Shown here piece after piece: positions 27,259 to 36,319 of a stretch of DNA of 49,648 nucleotides (the stretch's first letter is position 1; every line of letters starts with the position of its first letter). Below the pieces are notes generated by a model. It saw only the letters and a list, made by a program, of their open reading frames with translations. It was not told the DNA's origin and did not search any database. Position numbers and translations under genes: made by a program. Location: assembly GCF_011772445.1 (NCBI RefSeq), contig NZ_WVZN01000017.1, positions 206,890-256,537 of the forward strand. Reading direction: 5' to 3'. This DNA comes from Hydrogenophaga sp. GTDB lineage: Bacteria > Pseudomonadota > Gammaproteobacteria > Burkholderiales > Burkholderiaceae_C.

Positions 27259-28065
27259 ATGGCAACCCACGCCCGTCGCGCACCCGACGCGCCAACCCCC
27301 GGCGACGGCTATGTGCAGTCCTTCGCGCGCGGGCTGGAGGTGATCCGCTCGTTCAGCGCCGAGGCGAGCGAGCAGACCCTGTCGGAGGTGGCCGCGCGCA
27401 GCGGCCTCACGCGCGCCGGGGCGCGGCGCATCCTGCTCACGCTGCAGACGCTGGGCTACGTGGAGGGTGACGGCAAGCTCTACCGCCTGACGCCGCGCAT
27501 CCTCGACCTGGGCTTCGCCTACCTCACGTCCATGCCGATCTGGAACCTGGCCGAGCCGGTGATGGAGCGCCTGGCCGACGCGGTGGGCGAGTCGTGCTCG
27601 GCGGCGGTGCTGGACGGCAGCGACATCGTCTACGTGCTGCGCGTGCACACGCACAAGATCGTCTCGCTCAACCTCAACGTGGGCACGCGCCTGCCGGCGT
27701 ACTGCACCTCGCTGGGCCGCGTGCTGCTCTCGGGGCTGGACGACGCCGGGGTGAAGGCGCGGCTGAAAGCCAGCGATATCCGCGCGAACACGCGCCACAC
27801 CGCCACCCGGCCGGCCGACATCCTGGCGCGCGTTCAGCAGGTGCGGCGGCAGGGCTGGGCGCTGGTGAACCAGGAGCTGGAGGAGGGTCTGATTTCCATT
27901 GCGGCGCCGGTGCGCAACCGGGGCGGCGCGGTGATTGCGGCGCTCAACGTGTCGGGGCAGGCGAACCGCACCTCGGCGACGGTGATGAAGGATCAGCTGT
28001 TGCCGAAGCTGCGGGCGGCGGCGGATGAGGTGTCGGCGCTGTTGTTGCGGTCGGGGCGGGGGTGA
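27259..28065 (+). CDS. IclR-family regulator of the 3-oxoadipate genes (PcaR-like)
   Basis: This 268-residue protein has an N-terminal winged helix (about 30-88; LSEVAARSGLTRAGARRILL) and an IclR effector domain (about 100-262) with the conserved LGRVLLSGL and EEGLISIAAPV segments. The ATG at 27259 has AGGGA upstream; a TTG at 27226 is less likely. It is divergent from pcaIJF, so the ligand is probably 3-oxoadipate or a related dicarboxylate. Confidence 0.9.
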   Translation: MATHARRAPDAPTPGDGYVQSFARGLEVIRSFSAEASEQTLSEVAARSGLTRAGARRILLTLQTLGYVEGDGKLYRLTPRILDLGFAYLTSMPIWNLAEPVMERLADAVGESCSAAVLDGSDIVYVLRVHTHKIVSLNLNVGTRLPAYCTSLGRVLLSGLDDAGVKARLKASDIRANTRHTATRPADILARVQQVRRQGWALVNQELEEGLISIAAPVRNRGGAVIAALNVSGQANRTSATVMKDQLLPKLRAAADEVSALLLRSGRG

Positions 28066-28087
28066 CCCTGTCCTGGCCGACGCCGGC

Positions 28088-28849
28088 CTAGCGCCCGGCG
28101 CGCTGCCACCAGTGCAGCAGCCGGTGTTCGACCATCAGCAGGATGCGGTTCAGGCCGTAACCCAGTGCGGCGAGCAGGAAGATGGCCCCGTACATGTCGC
28201 CCGGCCGCATGGCGTACTGCATGGTCATGATGTAGTAGCCGATGCCTTCGGAGCCGGCGATCATCTCCGCGACGACGCTCACGATGAGCGCCAGCGCCAG
28301 GCTGGTGCGCAGGCCCGCCAGGATGTAGGGCAGGCTGGCCGGCAGCACCACCATGGCCAGCGTGCGCCAGCGCCCCACCTGGAAGGTGCGCGCCACGTCG
28401 AGCGCGATCGGATCGACCGCGCGCACGCCACTCACGGTGTTCACCAGCACCGGGAAGAAGCAGGCGAATGACACGGCGAAGACCTTCATCGCGTGGTCGA
28501 TGCCCAGCAGCAGGATCAGCGGCGGCACGATGGCCGGCATCGGAATGGGGCGCAGCAGCTCCACCAGCGGGCGCAGCGCGGCGTCCGCGAGCGGGAAGCT
28601 CGCCATCGCCAGGCCGAGCAGCACACCGATGGCCGAGCCGATGGCAAAGCCCGCCGCCATGCGCCACAGGGTCGAGCCGAACACCTGCGCCAGCTCTCCG
28701 CTGCCCAGCCCCTCGGCGATCGCCTTCAGGATGTCCGTCACGGGCGGCCAACTGCTGCTGGACACCCAATGCACCGCGGACACCTGCCAGAGGACCAGCA
28801 GGAACACCAGCAGCAGCACGCCCCAGAACCGATGCGGAAGGGCGCGCAT
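28088..28849 (-). CDS. ABC transporter permease, NitT/TauT (SsuC-like), second copy
   Basis: This 253-residue inner-membrane permease has about six hydrophobic helices and the cytoplasmic coupling region DVARTFQVGRWRTLAMVVLP with the EAA-type pattern. It is a paralogue of the permease encoded at 31512-32306; both contain DVARTFQ, VVLP, LAG-R and AEM-AG--GIGY. It is the last gene of a five-gene operon, 4 bp from the amidohydrolase gene. Having two permeases with one ATPase and one binding protein suggests a heterodimeric channel or a partly redundant copy. Confidence 0.9.
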   Translation of the reverse strand: MRALPHRFWGVLLLVFLLVLWQVSAVHWVSSSSWPPVTDILKAIAEGLGSGELAQVFGSTLWRMAAGFAIGSAIGVLLGLAMASFPLADAALRPLVELLRPIPMPAIVPPLILLLGIDHAMKVFAVSFACFFPVLVNTVSGVRAVDPIALDVARTFQVGRWRTLAMVVLPASLPYILAGLRTSLALALIVSVVAEMIAGSEGIGYYIMTMQYAMRPGDMYGAIFLLAALGYGLNRILLMVEHRLLHWWQRAGR

Positions 28850-28853
28850 GGGG

Positions 28854-30470
28854 TCAGGTCTCGTGCACCACGCGGCCGTCCACCGCCGTCGCGAGCACGC
28901 GAGCGTCGCGCAGGGCCTCGGGGTCGCAGGCGACAGGGTCCACCGAGAGCACGGTCCAGTCGGCCAGCAGCCCGGGGCGCAGCATGCCGCGCTCGTGCTC
29001 GCTGAAACTCACGTACGCGGCATCGCGCGTGTAGAGCGCCAGCGCTTCTTCGCCGCTGACCGCTTGCAGGCGGCCCACCGGTTCGTCCGTGCCGGCAATG
29101 TGGCGTGTGCGGGCCTGCCACAAGCCCAGCAGCGGCTGATACGGCGTCACGGGCGAGTCGGAGCCGCCCCCCACCACCACACCCGCGTCGATCCAGCTGC
29201 GCACGGGCGTGGCCAGCGACATGAGCACGGTGCCGAAGCGCTGGACCAGCAGGGGCCCGAAGGTGTATTGCATCGAGCACTGCGTGGCCACGGTGATGCC
29301 CATGCGGGCGGCCTCGCGGATGTTGCGCGCTTCCGGCCACAGGTACGCGTGGATCAGGCTGAAGCGCAAGGGGCGCAGGGGAATGTCCTTGTCGATTTCG
29401 GCGAACACCTCCAGGGCGATGTCGATGGCCTTGCCACCCACCACGTGCACGCCCAGCGACCAGCCCTGCCGCGCGCAGGCCCACGCGATCTGTCGGAAGG
29501 ACTCGGTCGGGGTGACCTGGATGCCGCAGTTGCAGCGCTCGTCCGGGTAGGGCTCGCGCATCAGCGCCGTGCCGAGCGAGGCCCCGCCATCCAGGAAGAG
29601 CTTCACGCCCCCCAGTTTCAGGCGCGCGTCGCCGAAGCCGGTGGCCAGGCCGGCCTGCGCGATGCGGTCGAGGTTGGCCTGCAGCGGCAGGCTGGAGTCG
29701 GACAGCGGCATCAGCACGCTGCGCACCGACAGCTCGCCGCGCTGCCACAGCGTCTGGTACAGGCGCATCATCTCCGGCGTCACGCCCGGGTCCATGATGC
29801 CCGTGAGGCCGGCGGCGTGGTACGTGCGCTGCATGTCGCGCAGCGCGTCGAGCTGCTCGTCCAGCGAGCTCGGCGGCACCAGGCGCGCCACCATCTCGAA
29901 GGCCGGTGGCTCGAGCAGCACGCCGGTGGCGTGTCCATGTTCGTCGCGCTCGATGCGCCCGCCGGGCGGATCGGCTGTGTCGGGGCCAATGCCGGCCAGG
30001 CTCAGGGCCAGCGTATTGGCCACGGCCGCGTGACCGATGCGTGGCAGGTACACCGGCCGGTCCGCGCAGGCCGCGTCCAGTTCCTGCCGCGTCGGGTAGC
30101 GCCCTTCACGCAGGCTCACCACGTGCCAGCCACTGCCGCTCATGATCCAGGGCTTGTGCGGGTGGCGCCGGGCGTAGGCGCGGATCGCCTCCTGCACGTC
30201 GGCGATCGAGCGGGCGGGCGCGAGGTCCACCAGCCGCGTCTGGATCGCGGTCCATTGCATGTGGTTGTGGGTGTCGATGAGGCCCGGCACCACGGTGCCC
30301 GTCGGGTAGTGAATCTCACGCGGGGCCGCACCCAGCGCGGCGCGGGCCTCGTCGCGCGTGCCCACCGCGACGAGGCGCGCGCCCTGTACCGCGAGCGCCT
30401 GCGCGCGCGGCCGGGCCGGGTCCATGGTCACGATGTCGCCCGTGACGAGCACCTGTTCCTGCGACGCCAT
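28854..30470 (-). CDS. YtcJ-type amidohydrolase
   Basis: This 538-residue metal-dependent hydrolase of the amidohydrolase_3/YtcJ group has the metal ligands HNH in DTHNHMQW (His68, His70), a central HVVGGKA His, the IHAYLW His and the late Asp in GGGSDSPVTP. No signal peptide is present, so it acts in the cytoplasm. It lies inside an ABC importer operon and probably cleaves an amide, ester or cyclic C-N bond in the imported compound. The substrate is unknown. Confidence 0.88.
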   Translation of the reverse strand: MASQEQVLVTGDIVTMDPARPRAQALAVQGARLVAVGTRDEARAALGAAPREIHYPTGTVVPGLIDTHNHMQWTAIQTRLVDLAPARSIADVQEAIRAYARRHPHKPWIMSGSGWHVVSLREGRYPTRQELDAACADRPVYLPRIGHAAVANTLALSLAGIGPDTADPPGGRIERDEHGHATGVLLEPPAFEMVARLVPPSSLDEQLDALRDMQRTYHAAGLTGIMDPGVTPEMMRLYQTLWQRGELSVRSVLMPLSDSSLPLQANLDRIAQAGLATGFGDARLKLGGVKLFLDGGASLGTALMREPYPDERCNCGIQVTPTESFRQIAWACARQGWSLGVHVVGGKAIDIALEVFAEIDKDIPLRPLRFSLIHAYLWPEARNIREAARMGITVATQCSMQYTFGPLLVQRFGTVLMSLATPVRSWIDAGVVVGGGSDSPVTPYQPLLGLWQARTRHIAGTDEPVGRLQAVSGEEALALYTRDAAYVSFSEHERGMLRPGLLADWTVLSVDPVACDPEALRDARVLATAVDGRVVHET

Positions 30471-30477
30471 CGGCAGC

Positions 30478-31458
30478 TCAGCGCGAAGCCTGCAGGGCCG
30501 TGCGGTGAAGAATGGACCCGGGGTCGAACTCCCCTTCCAGCAGGCCGTTGCGCCGCATCTGCTCGACCACCGGGTTCAGGGCGGCGGGGTCCACCACCTT
30601 CTCGAATGCCGCCATCGGCAGCTTCGCGATCACCTGCGGCGGAATGCGCGTGTAGCCGGAGATGAGGTTGAGCAGCTCCTCGGATTTCAGGTTCTGGTTC
30701 ACCCAGTCGACCCCTTTCTGGTACGCGCGCACCCAGCCGTCGATGAGCTGCGGGTTCTGCTGGATGTAGGTCCGGCTCGCCACGTACTGCGCGGCGGGCA
30801 GGCGCTTCTGAACCTGGATGTACGGATAGCCCACCACCTGCATGTCATTGGCCACGGCGCTCGAGACGAAGGGCTCGACGGCAAACGCCGCGTCGACCCG
30901 GTCGCCGCGCACGGCATCCACCATCTGCGGGAACGGCACCTCGAGGTAGGTCACCGCGTCGGGGTTGCCGCCGGTCGCGCGCACCCAGGCGCGCGCATAC
31001 AGCCAGATGATGTTGTTGCGCGTGTTCACCGCGATGCGCTTGCCCTCCAGGTCCTTGCCTGTCTTGAAGGGCACGCCCTTCTTCGCGATCAGCGCGGCCT
31101 GGTCCGGCGGGGCGTCGCCGGTGGTGCTGGCCGGCGCAATGATCTGCAGGCCCAGGCCCTGCCTGGCCGCCTGGATGGTCGAGACCACGTTGCTGAAGAC
31201 CACCTGCACCTGGCCCGCGGCCAGCGCGGGGATGCCGGCCGCGCCGCCTTGCGTGGGCGTCGTGTCGACCTCGATGCCCTCGGCCGCGAAGTAGCCCTTG
31301 GCCATCGCCACCTGCAGCGGGGCGATGTCGATGATGGGAATCGTGCTGACCCTCAGCCTGGTCGTGGCCTGGGCGCGCACCCGCTGGCTGGCCAGACCGA
31401 GTGCGCTGACTGCCAGGGCGGCGGCGGCCGTGCGCCGGTTCAGAGTGGGCTTGCTCAT
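30478..31458 (-). CDS. ABC transporter substrate-binding protein, NitT/TauT (NMT1-like)
   Basis: This 326-residue periplasmic binding protein has a twin arginine in LNRRTAAAALAVSALG, so Tat or Sec export are both possible, with cleavage near VRAQA. The mature start LRVSTIPIIDIAPLQVAMAK and GYFAAEGIEVD are typical of the NMT1/SsuA fold. AAGGAG lies 7 bp before the ATG; the longer in-frame start at 31611 has no support. It gives the operon its specificity. Confidence 0.9.
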   Translation of the reverse strand: MSKPTLNRRTAAAALAVSALGLASQRVRAQATTRLRVSTIPIIDIAPLQVAMAKGYFAAEGIEVDTTPTQGGAAGIPALAAGQVQVVFSNVVSTIQAARQGLGLQIIAPASTTGDAPPDQAALIAKKGVPFKTGKDLEGKRIAVNTRNNIIWLYARAWVRATGGNPDAVTYLEVPFPQMVDAVRGDRVDAAFAVEPFVSSAVANDMQVVGYPYIQVQKRLPAAQYVASRTYIQQNPQLIDGWVRAYQKGVDWVNQNLKSEELLNLISGYTRIPPQVIAKLPMAAFEKVVDPAALNPVVEQMRRNGLLEGEFDPGSILHRTALQASR

Positions 31459-31511
31459 CGTGACTTCTCCTTGTGGGGGTGGGTGCAAACGGGGCAGAGG
31501 GAGGTGATCGG

Positions 31512-32306
31512 TCAGCCGGCGCGCGCGCCGGACCAGTGGATCGCGCGCCGCTCGATGCGCACGAACACCTCGTTGAGCGCATAGCCCAGCAAGGCGAGGA
31601 TGACGACCCACGCGTACATGTCGACGACGCGGAAGGAACGCTGCAGATCGATGATCAGGTAGCCGATGCCGCCGGTGCCGGCCATCATTTCGGCGATCAC
31701 GACCAGCACCAGCGCGATGCCCAGGGCGACGCGCATGCCCGCCAGCACGAGCGGCATGGCCGACGGCAGCACCACCTTCCAGAGCAGGGCCGCGCGCGAA
31801 TGCTGGAAGGTGCGGGCCACGTCCACCATCACCGGATCGACGCCGCGCACGCCCTGGATGGTGTTGATCAGCACGGGAAAGAACACACCCAATGCCACCG
31901 CCGTGATCTTCATGGCGTCGCCCAGGCCCAGGAACAGCATCAGCGGCGGCAACAGAGCGGGTTTTGGCAAGGGGCGCAGCACCTCCACGAGGGGCTCCAG
32001 CAGGCCATGGACCCGGGGGGACCGTCCCATGAAGACCCCGGTGCCGATGGCCAACACGCAGCCGATCGCGTAGGCGATCGCGAGCAGGACCATCGTGCGC
32101 CCCAAGGGTTCGAACACGCTGCCGGCGCTCACGACGGCGATGACCCGCAGCGCCACGGCCGATGGCGGTGGCACCAGCACGGCATTGACCCAGCCGGAAC
32201 GCGTGCCCAGTTCCAGCAGGAGCACGAGCGACAGCAGGACCGCGGGCCCCAGCCAGGCTTTCAGCCGCTGGCCATCGGGCGCTGCGGCGCTCATCGGATC
32301 GCTCAT
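31512..32306 (-). CDS. ABC transporter permease, NitT/TauT (SsuC-like), first copy
   Basis: This 264-residue inner-membrane permease has the same helix pattern and EAA-type loop (DVARTFQHSRAALLWKVVLP) as the paralogue at the end of the operon. The start ATG overlaps the ATPase stop (ATGA). The segment GTRSGWVNAVLVPPPSAV is the usual periplasmic loop after helix 1. Confidence 0.9.
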   Translation of the reverse strand: MSDPMSAAAPDGQRLKAWLGPAVLLSLVLLLELGTRSGWVNAVLVPPPSAVALRVIAVVSAGSVFEPLGRTMVLLAIAYAIGCVLAIGTGVFMGRSPRVHGLLEPLVEVLRPLPKPALLPPLMLFLGLGDAMKITAVALGVFFPVLINTIQGVRGVDPVMVDVARTFQHSRAALLWKVVLPSAMPLVLAGMRVALGIALVLVVIAEMMAGTGGIGYLIIDLQRSFRVVDMYAWVVILALLGYALNEVFVRIERRAIHWSGARAG

Positions 32307-33097
32307 GCCCTTCGCCCCAGAAGCGCGGCGAGCAGCGCGTGCCGCAGCTCCAGAAAGCGCGGCATCTGCGGGGTGTCGAGGCGGTCGCGCGGTCGGGGCA
32401 GCCCCGTCTCCAGCACCTGGACCACGCGCGCGGGCCGCGAGGAGAGCACCGCGACGCGGTCGGCCAGGAACACCGCCTCGTCCACGTCGTGCGTGACGAG
32501 CACCGCCGTGAAACCGTGCTTCTGCCACAGGTCCTGCACGATGGCGTGCAGTTCCAGCCGGGTGAGCGCGTCCACGGAGCTGAAGGGCTCGTCCATCAGG
32601 AGCACCCGCGGCTGCGCGGCCAGGGCCCGGGCGATGGTCACGCGCTGCTGCATGCCGCCCGAGAGTTGCGCGGGGTAGTGGTCGGCGAAGTCCGCCAGCC
32701 CCACCATGTCGAGGTAGTGGCGGCTGCTGTGGCGCGCTGCGGCGCGGCGCATGCCCGGGCGGTGCTCCACCGCGAACGCGACGTTGTCGAGCACCGTGCG
32801 CCACGGAAACAGCGATTTGCCGTACTGCTGGAAGAGGTAAACGATGCCGGGCGGCGGCGCGGTGACCGCCTCGCCATGGAAGCGCACGCTTCCCCGCGTC
32901 GCTGGCGTCAGCCCGGCGGCAATTTGCAGCAGCGTGGACTTGCCACAGCCGGAGGGGCCGACGATGGCCAGGAACTCGCCCTCGCGCACCGAGAGATCGA
33001 TGCTTCCCAGGGCCTCCGTCTGGCCGCCGTCCTGGGCGAAGGTCTTGCCGACGCCCGCGAGCGCCAGGCAGGGCGGGCTGACCACGCGCGCGTCCAT
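32303..33097 (-). CDS. ABC transporter ATP-binding protein, NitT/TauT (SsuB-like)
   Basis: This 264-residue ATPase has Walker A GPSGCGKS (47-54), signature LSGGMQQ (145-151) and Walker B LLMDE (166-170), followed by PFSSVDALTR and the switch His in VTHDVDEA. An in-frame extension to 33247 crosses the regulatory region and is rejected in favour of the ATG at 33097. It is the first gene of the operon, and its stop overlaps the first permease start. Confidence 0.92.
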   Translation of the reverse strand: MDARVVSPPCLALAGVGKTFAQDGGQTEALGSIDLSVREGEFLAIVGPSGCGKSTLLQIAAGLTPATRGSVRFHGEAVTAPPPGIVYLFQQYGKSLFPWRTVLDNVAFAVEHRPGMRRAAARHSSRHYLDMVGLADFADHYPAQLSGGMQQRVTIARALAAQPRVLLMDEPFSSVDALTRLELHAIVQDLWQKHGFTAVLVTHDVDEAVFLADRVAVLSSRPARVVQVLETGLPRPRDRLDTPQMPRFLELRHALLAALLGRRA

Positions 33098-33210
33098 CTC
33101 AGCGCGCTCGCGGCACGGGCGGCGTCCGCGAGTCGAGGCGCCTGGGCGTCGCGCCGGTTGGGGTCGAGGGACTCTGCGGGACGTGCATGGCGGTTCACCT
33201 TTCGCTGAAA

Positions 33211-33238
33211 TGTATACTGTTTTGAAAATTTGTGTACA
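33211..33238. promoter_or_regulatory. Candidate GntR operator
   Basis: TGTATAC (33211-33217) and GTGTACA (33232-33238) form an inverted repeat with one mismatch, about two helical turns apart, in an A/T-rich patch of this GC-rich region. It lies between the divergent ABC operon and the GntR gene and ends 8 bp before the GntR start, so it probably serves both autoregulation and control of the transporter. Confidence 0.55.
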
Positions 33239-33246
33239 TTTTTTCA

Positions 33247-33969
33247 ATGAACATCCACAGCACCGTCCTCATGCAGATGAGGGACCTGATCCTGCGCGGC
33301 GAATTCGCCCCGGGCATGCGCCTGACCGAGAAGTTCCTGGCCGAGCGGCTCGACGCCTCGCGCACCCCGGTTCGTGCGGCCCTGGTCAGCCTTGAACAGG
33401 AAGGGCTGGTCGAGCCGAAGGACACGGTGGGCTATGTCGTGCGGCAGTTCACCGTGCAGGAAGTGGCAGACGTGATCTCGGTGCGCGCGCACCTGGAGGG
33501 GATGGCGGCCCGCCTGGTGGCCGAACACGGGCTCAGCCGCCAACTGGCGCGGGACATGCAGGCCTGCCTGGATGAAGGCGACAGCGTGGTGGCCGTGACC
33601 AGCCTGCAGGTGGACGACTACGCGCGCTACGCGGCCATGAACGACCGCTTTCACGATCTGTTCGTCGAGGCCTGTGGCAACCGCGCGCTGCAGCGCGCCA
33701 TCGCCCTCAACAACAAGCTCCCCTTCGCGGCGGCCAGCGCCTTGCTGCCCATTCAAGGCGCCCTGGCCCTGGACCGCGATTCGATGATGTACGCGCACCG
33801 GCAACACCACATGCTGTTCGACGCGCTCGCGCGAGGGGAGAGCGCGCGCGCGCAAGCGCTGGCCACGGAGCACACGGAGACCGCGCGGCACAACCTGCAG
33901 AAGGCGCTGGAGCACCGCGACGAAGGGGCGCCGGTGCCGCAAGCCCTCAGGCTGGTGGTGGGGATGTGA
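33247..33969 (+). CDS. GntR-family regulator (FCD domain)
   Basis: This 240-residue regulator has a GntR winged helix (about 5-68; LTEKFLAERLDASRTPVRAA) and an FCD effector domain (about 75-220) with metal-type residues in NDRFHDLF and HRQHHMLFDAL. The preferred ATG at 33247 has no Shine-Dalgarno; a GTG at 33232 is in frame but lies inside the predicted operator. It is divergent from the NitT/TauT-type ABC operon and is its likely repressor. Confidence 0.9.
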   Translation: MNIHSTVLMQMRDLILRGEFAPGMRLTEKFLAERLDASRTPVRAALVSLEQEGLVEPKDTVGYVVRQFTVQEVADVISVRAHLEGMAARLVAEHGLSRQLARDMQACLDEGDSVVAVTSLQVDDYARYAAMNDRFHDLFVEACGNRALQRAIALNNKLPFAAASALLPIQGALALDRDSMMYAHRQHHMLFDALARGESARAQALATEHTETARHNLQKALEHRDEGAPVPQALRLVVGM

Positions 33970-33998
33970 GCTCGGCGAGGCCCGTCCCGCGGCGATCC

Positions 33999-35369
33999 TC
34001 AGTACACGTAGACCGCGCCCCGGTGCAAGACGCTGTTGTCCGCCTGGTTGCCGCCGATGCCGGTGCTGTTGCTGCCTTCGGCGGGCGCGCCGACGGCCAG
34101 GGTGTGGCCATCGCTCGTGAGCGCGATCGACCAGCCGAAAAGGTCGCCCTGGCCGGTGTTGCTGGCCTTCAGGTACTGCGCGTGCACGAAGCGGCCGCCC
34201 TGGAGGCGGTAGACGTGCGCGGCACCGGCCCAGCTGAGCCGGGCCTGCGCAGGGTCGGCTCCCGGGCCGGTACCGGCACTGGCGTCGCCGATCTCGCCGA
34301 TGGCCAGCTGGGCGCCATCGGGGGTCAGCGCCAGGGCGTGGCCGCCGAAATGCCGCCGGTCATGCACCTGGGGCGCGGTGATGGTCTGCGCCAGCGTGTA
34401 GCCCTCGCTGCCTCGGCGAAACACGTAGACCGCACCCGCACTGGTTTGGCCCTCCACCCCCCGAAACCGCTCGCCGATCACCACGGTGGCGCCGTTGCCG
34501 GAGATGGCCACCGCGCTGCCGAACCAGTCGTCGGCCATCGGCAGGGGCGCCTTGAGGTACGCGCGCAGGCGCCAGGCACCGGCTTCGGCGTCGAATGCGT
34601 AGACGAAGGCCGCGCCCGCGTGGCGCCGGCTGGTGTCGCCTGGGTCGTCGGGCAGGGCGCTGCTTTCGTGCCGCGCGCCCACGACGATGGTGCTGGCGTC
34701 TGCCGAGACCTCCAGCTGCCCCGCAAACCGGTCGCCCGGTTCGGGGTTCACCGGCGCCACCGTGTGCTGCAGTGACCAGGCGCCCCCCTGCCGGCGGTAC
34801 ACGTGAAAGCGCCCGGGCGCGTGCTCGGCGGGTTCCCCCACCACCGCCACGGCGCCATTCGCCGAGGCACTCACCGCGCTGCCGAAACGCCCCCGCGCCA
34901 GCGGCGCCGGGGGGCGCCAGGTGTCGGCCAGCGTCCAGGCGCCAGGCGTGGAGACGAAGCGCTGCACCAGGCCGGCGTCGGGCAAGGCGGCGTCGCTCCC
35001 GGGCAAGCCCACGAGCAACTGGTCATTCGCGGTGAAGGCGGGCGCCGGCGCGTCGCGCCAGCCGAAGGGCAGGGTCTGCACCCACGACCACCCACCCTGG
35101 CCGCGGCGGAACAACTCCACGGCCGAGGACTGGCCGACCGCCAGGGCCTGGCCATCGGGGGAGAAGGCGATGGTGCGGCCGAAGCTCCAGTCGGCCGAGC
35201 CGGCGCTGCGCTTGAGGTAGACGACGCCTTGCGGCGACGCAGTGCCGTTGGCATCGGCGCTCGTTTCGGAACCACCGCCACCGCAGCCGGCCAGTGCCGT
35301 GCCGGCGATGAGGGCGGCCATCGCCACCGCGTCTGTTCGGCGGACGACGGTCCGCTGGGTTTCCGCCAT
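33999..35369 (-). CDS. Beta-propeller (FG-GAP/integrin-alpha-like) lipoprotein
   Basis: This 456-residue lipoprotein has the lipobox ALAGC (Cys29) followed by Gly-rich linker and Ser, so outer-membrane sorting is likely. The body has about seven repeats of the pattern FG-A-h-S-[DN]G---hhGE, for example FGSAVAISGNGATVVIGE, alternating with AGAVYVF-type strands, as in FG-GAP propellers. GGGAG precedes the ATG; a longer in-frame start at 35417 is less likely. It stands alone, tail-to-tail with the GntR gene. Its role is unknown, perhaps surface binding. Confidence 0.82.
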   Translation of the reverse strand: MAETQRTVVRRTDAVAMAALIAGTALAGCGGGGSETSADANGTASPQGVVYLKRSAGSADWSFGRTIAFSPDGQALAVGQSSAVELFRRGQGGWSWVQTLPFGWRDAPAPAFTANDQLLVGLPGSDAALPDAGLVQRFVSTPGAWTLADTWRPPAPLARGRFGSAVSASANGAVAVVGEPAEHAPGRFHVYRRQGGAWSLQHTVAPVNPEPGDRFAGQLEVSADASTIVVGARHESSALPDDPGDTSRRHAGAAFVYAFDAEAGAWRLRAYLKAPLPMADDWFGSAVAISGNGATVVIGERFRGVEGQTSAGAVYVFRRGSEGYTLAQTITAPQVHDRRHFGGHALALTPDGAQLAIGEIGDASAGTGPGADPAQARLSWAGAAHVYRLQGGRFVHAQYLKASNTGQGDLFGWSIALTSDGHTLAVGAPAEGSNSTGIGGNQADNSVLHRGAVYVY

Positions 35370-35468
35370 GTGAATCTCCCTGTGGCGCGTGTGCATCAAC
35401 AGGCGATCGCCCGGCAATTGGCGGTCCTCCCCGCCCGGCGACCGCGTGGGCGCCGGGTGGCCAGGCGC

Positions 35469-36278
35469 TCAGGGCAGCAGCACCCGCCGCGGCGCCTGCC
35501 CGAACTGCTTCGCGAACATCTTGCCGAAGGCGGATGCGCTCGCGTAGCCGAGTTCGTCCGCGAGCTGCCCGATGTTCATGCCCTGGTCGCTCAGCGCGAA
35601 GGCCCGCATCAGCCGCGCCTGTTGACGCCAGCGGTGCAGGCTGAGCCCGGTCTCCTGCGGGAACAGGCGGATCACGCTGCGCTCGGACAGGCCCACCTGG
35701 CGCCCCAGTTCGGCGATGGAGCCCGCATGGCCCGGGTCGTCGATGAGCAACTGGCACAGGCGCGCCAGGCGCTTGTCCGTGGGCAGCTTCAACGACAGGG
35801 GCCGGGGCTCCAGCCGGCCCACCTCGTCCACGATGAGCTCCATCAGGCGCGCGTCGGCGCTGTCCAGTGCATAACGCGGCGGGATCAGCATCGCGCGCAG
35901 GATGAGCTCGCGCAGCAGCGGCGTGATCGCCAGCACCTGGCAGCCGCGCCCCTGGCCCGTGACCGTGCCCGGCTGGAAGTAGAGCGTGCGCATCTCCACC
36001 TCGGTGTCCATGTGGATCTGGTGCACCGCCTGCGCCGGCATCCACATGCCGTGGCTGGGCGGAAGGGTCCAGATGAAGCCGTTGGCGCGGATCGTCATCA
36101 CGCCGCGGATGGCGTAGATGAGCTGGTCGCGCGCGTGCAGGTGCGGCGCAATCTGCGTGCCGGCCGCGTCGGAACGCGCCAGCGCCGCGACGGGGCGCGG
36201 CACCCGGTTGGCGGCCAGCGCACCGGCGCTGGGGCCGCGCGACGGCCGGCTGGCAAGCTTTGGCGGTTTTGGACGCAT
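35469..36278 (-). CDS. AraC-family transcriptional regulator
   Basis: This 269-residue regulator has an N-terminal cupin-like domain (about 30-120; QIAPHLHARDQLIYAIRG and the WMPAQAVHQI pocket) and a C-terminal double helix-turn-helix (about 170-268) ending in LGYASASAFGKMFAKQFG. It is divergent from an MFS transporter gene with only 41 bp between starts and probably controls it. The layout is common for small-molecule efflux pairs. Confidence 0.9.
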   Translation of the reverse strand: MRPKPPKLASRPSRGPSAGALAANRVPRPVAALARSDAAGTQIAPHLHARDQLIYAIRGVMTIRANGFIWTLPPSHGMWMPAQAVHQIHMDTEVEMRTLYFQPGTVTGQGRGCQVLAITPLLRELILRAMLIPPRYALDSADARLMELIVDEVGRLEPRPLSLKLPTDKRLARLCQLLIDDPGHAGSIAELGRQVGLSERSVIRLFPQETGLSLHRWRQQARLMRAFALSDQGMNIGQLADELGYASASAFGKMFAKQFGQAPRRVLLP

Positions 36279-36319
36279 TTCTGGCGGCGTTGAATTTTGC
36301 CGGCACAGCTTAACCGCCG

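Noticed and set aside
28075..28088. GGCCG-ACGC-CGGCC hairpin between the IclR gene and the ABC operon as a terminator
   Set aside because: Only a 5-bp stem with no T-tract, reaching the convergent gene's stop codon.
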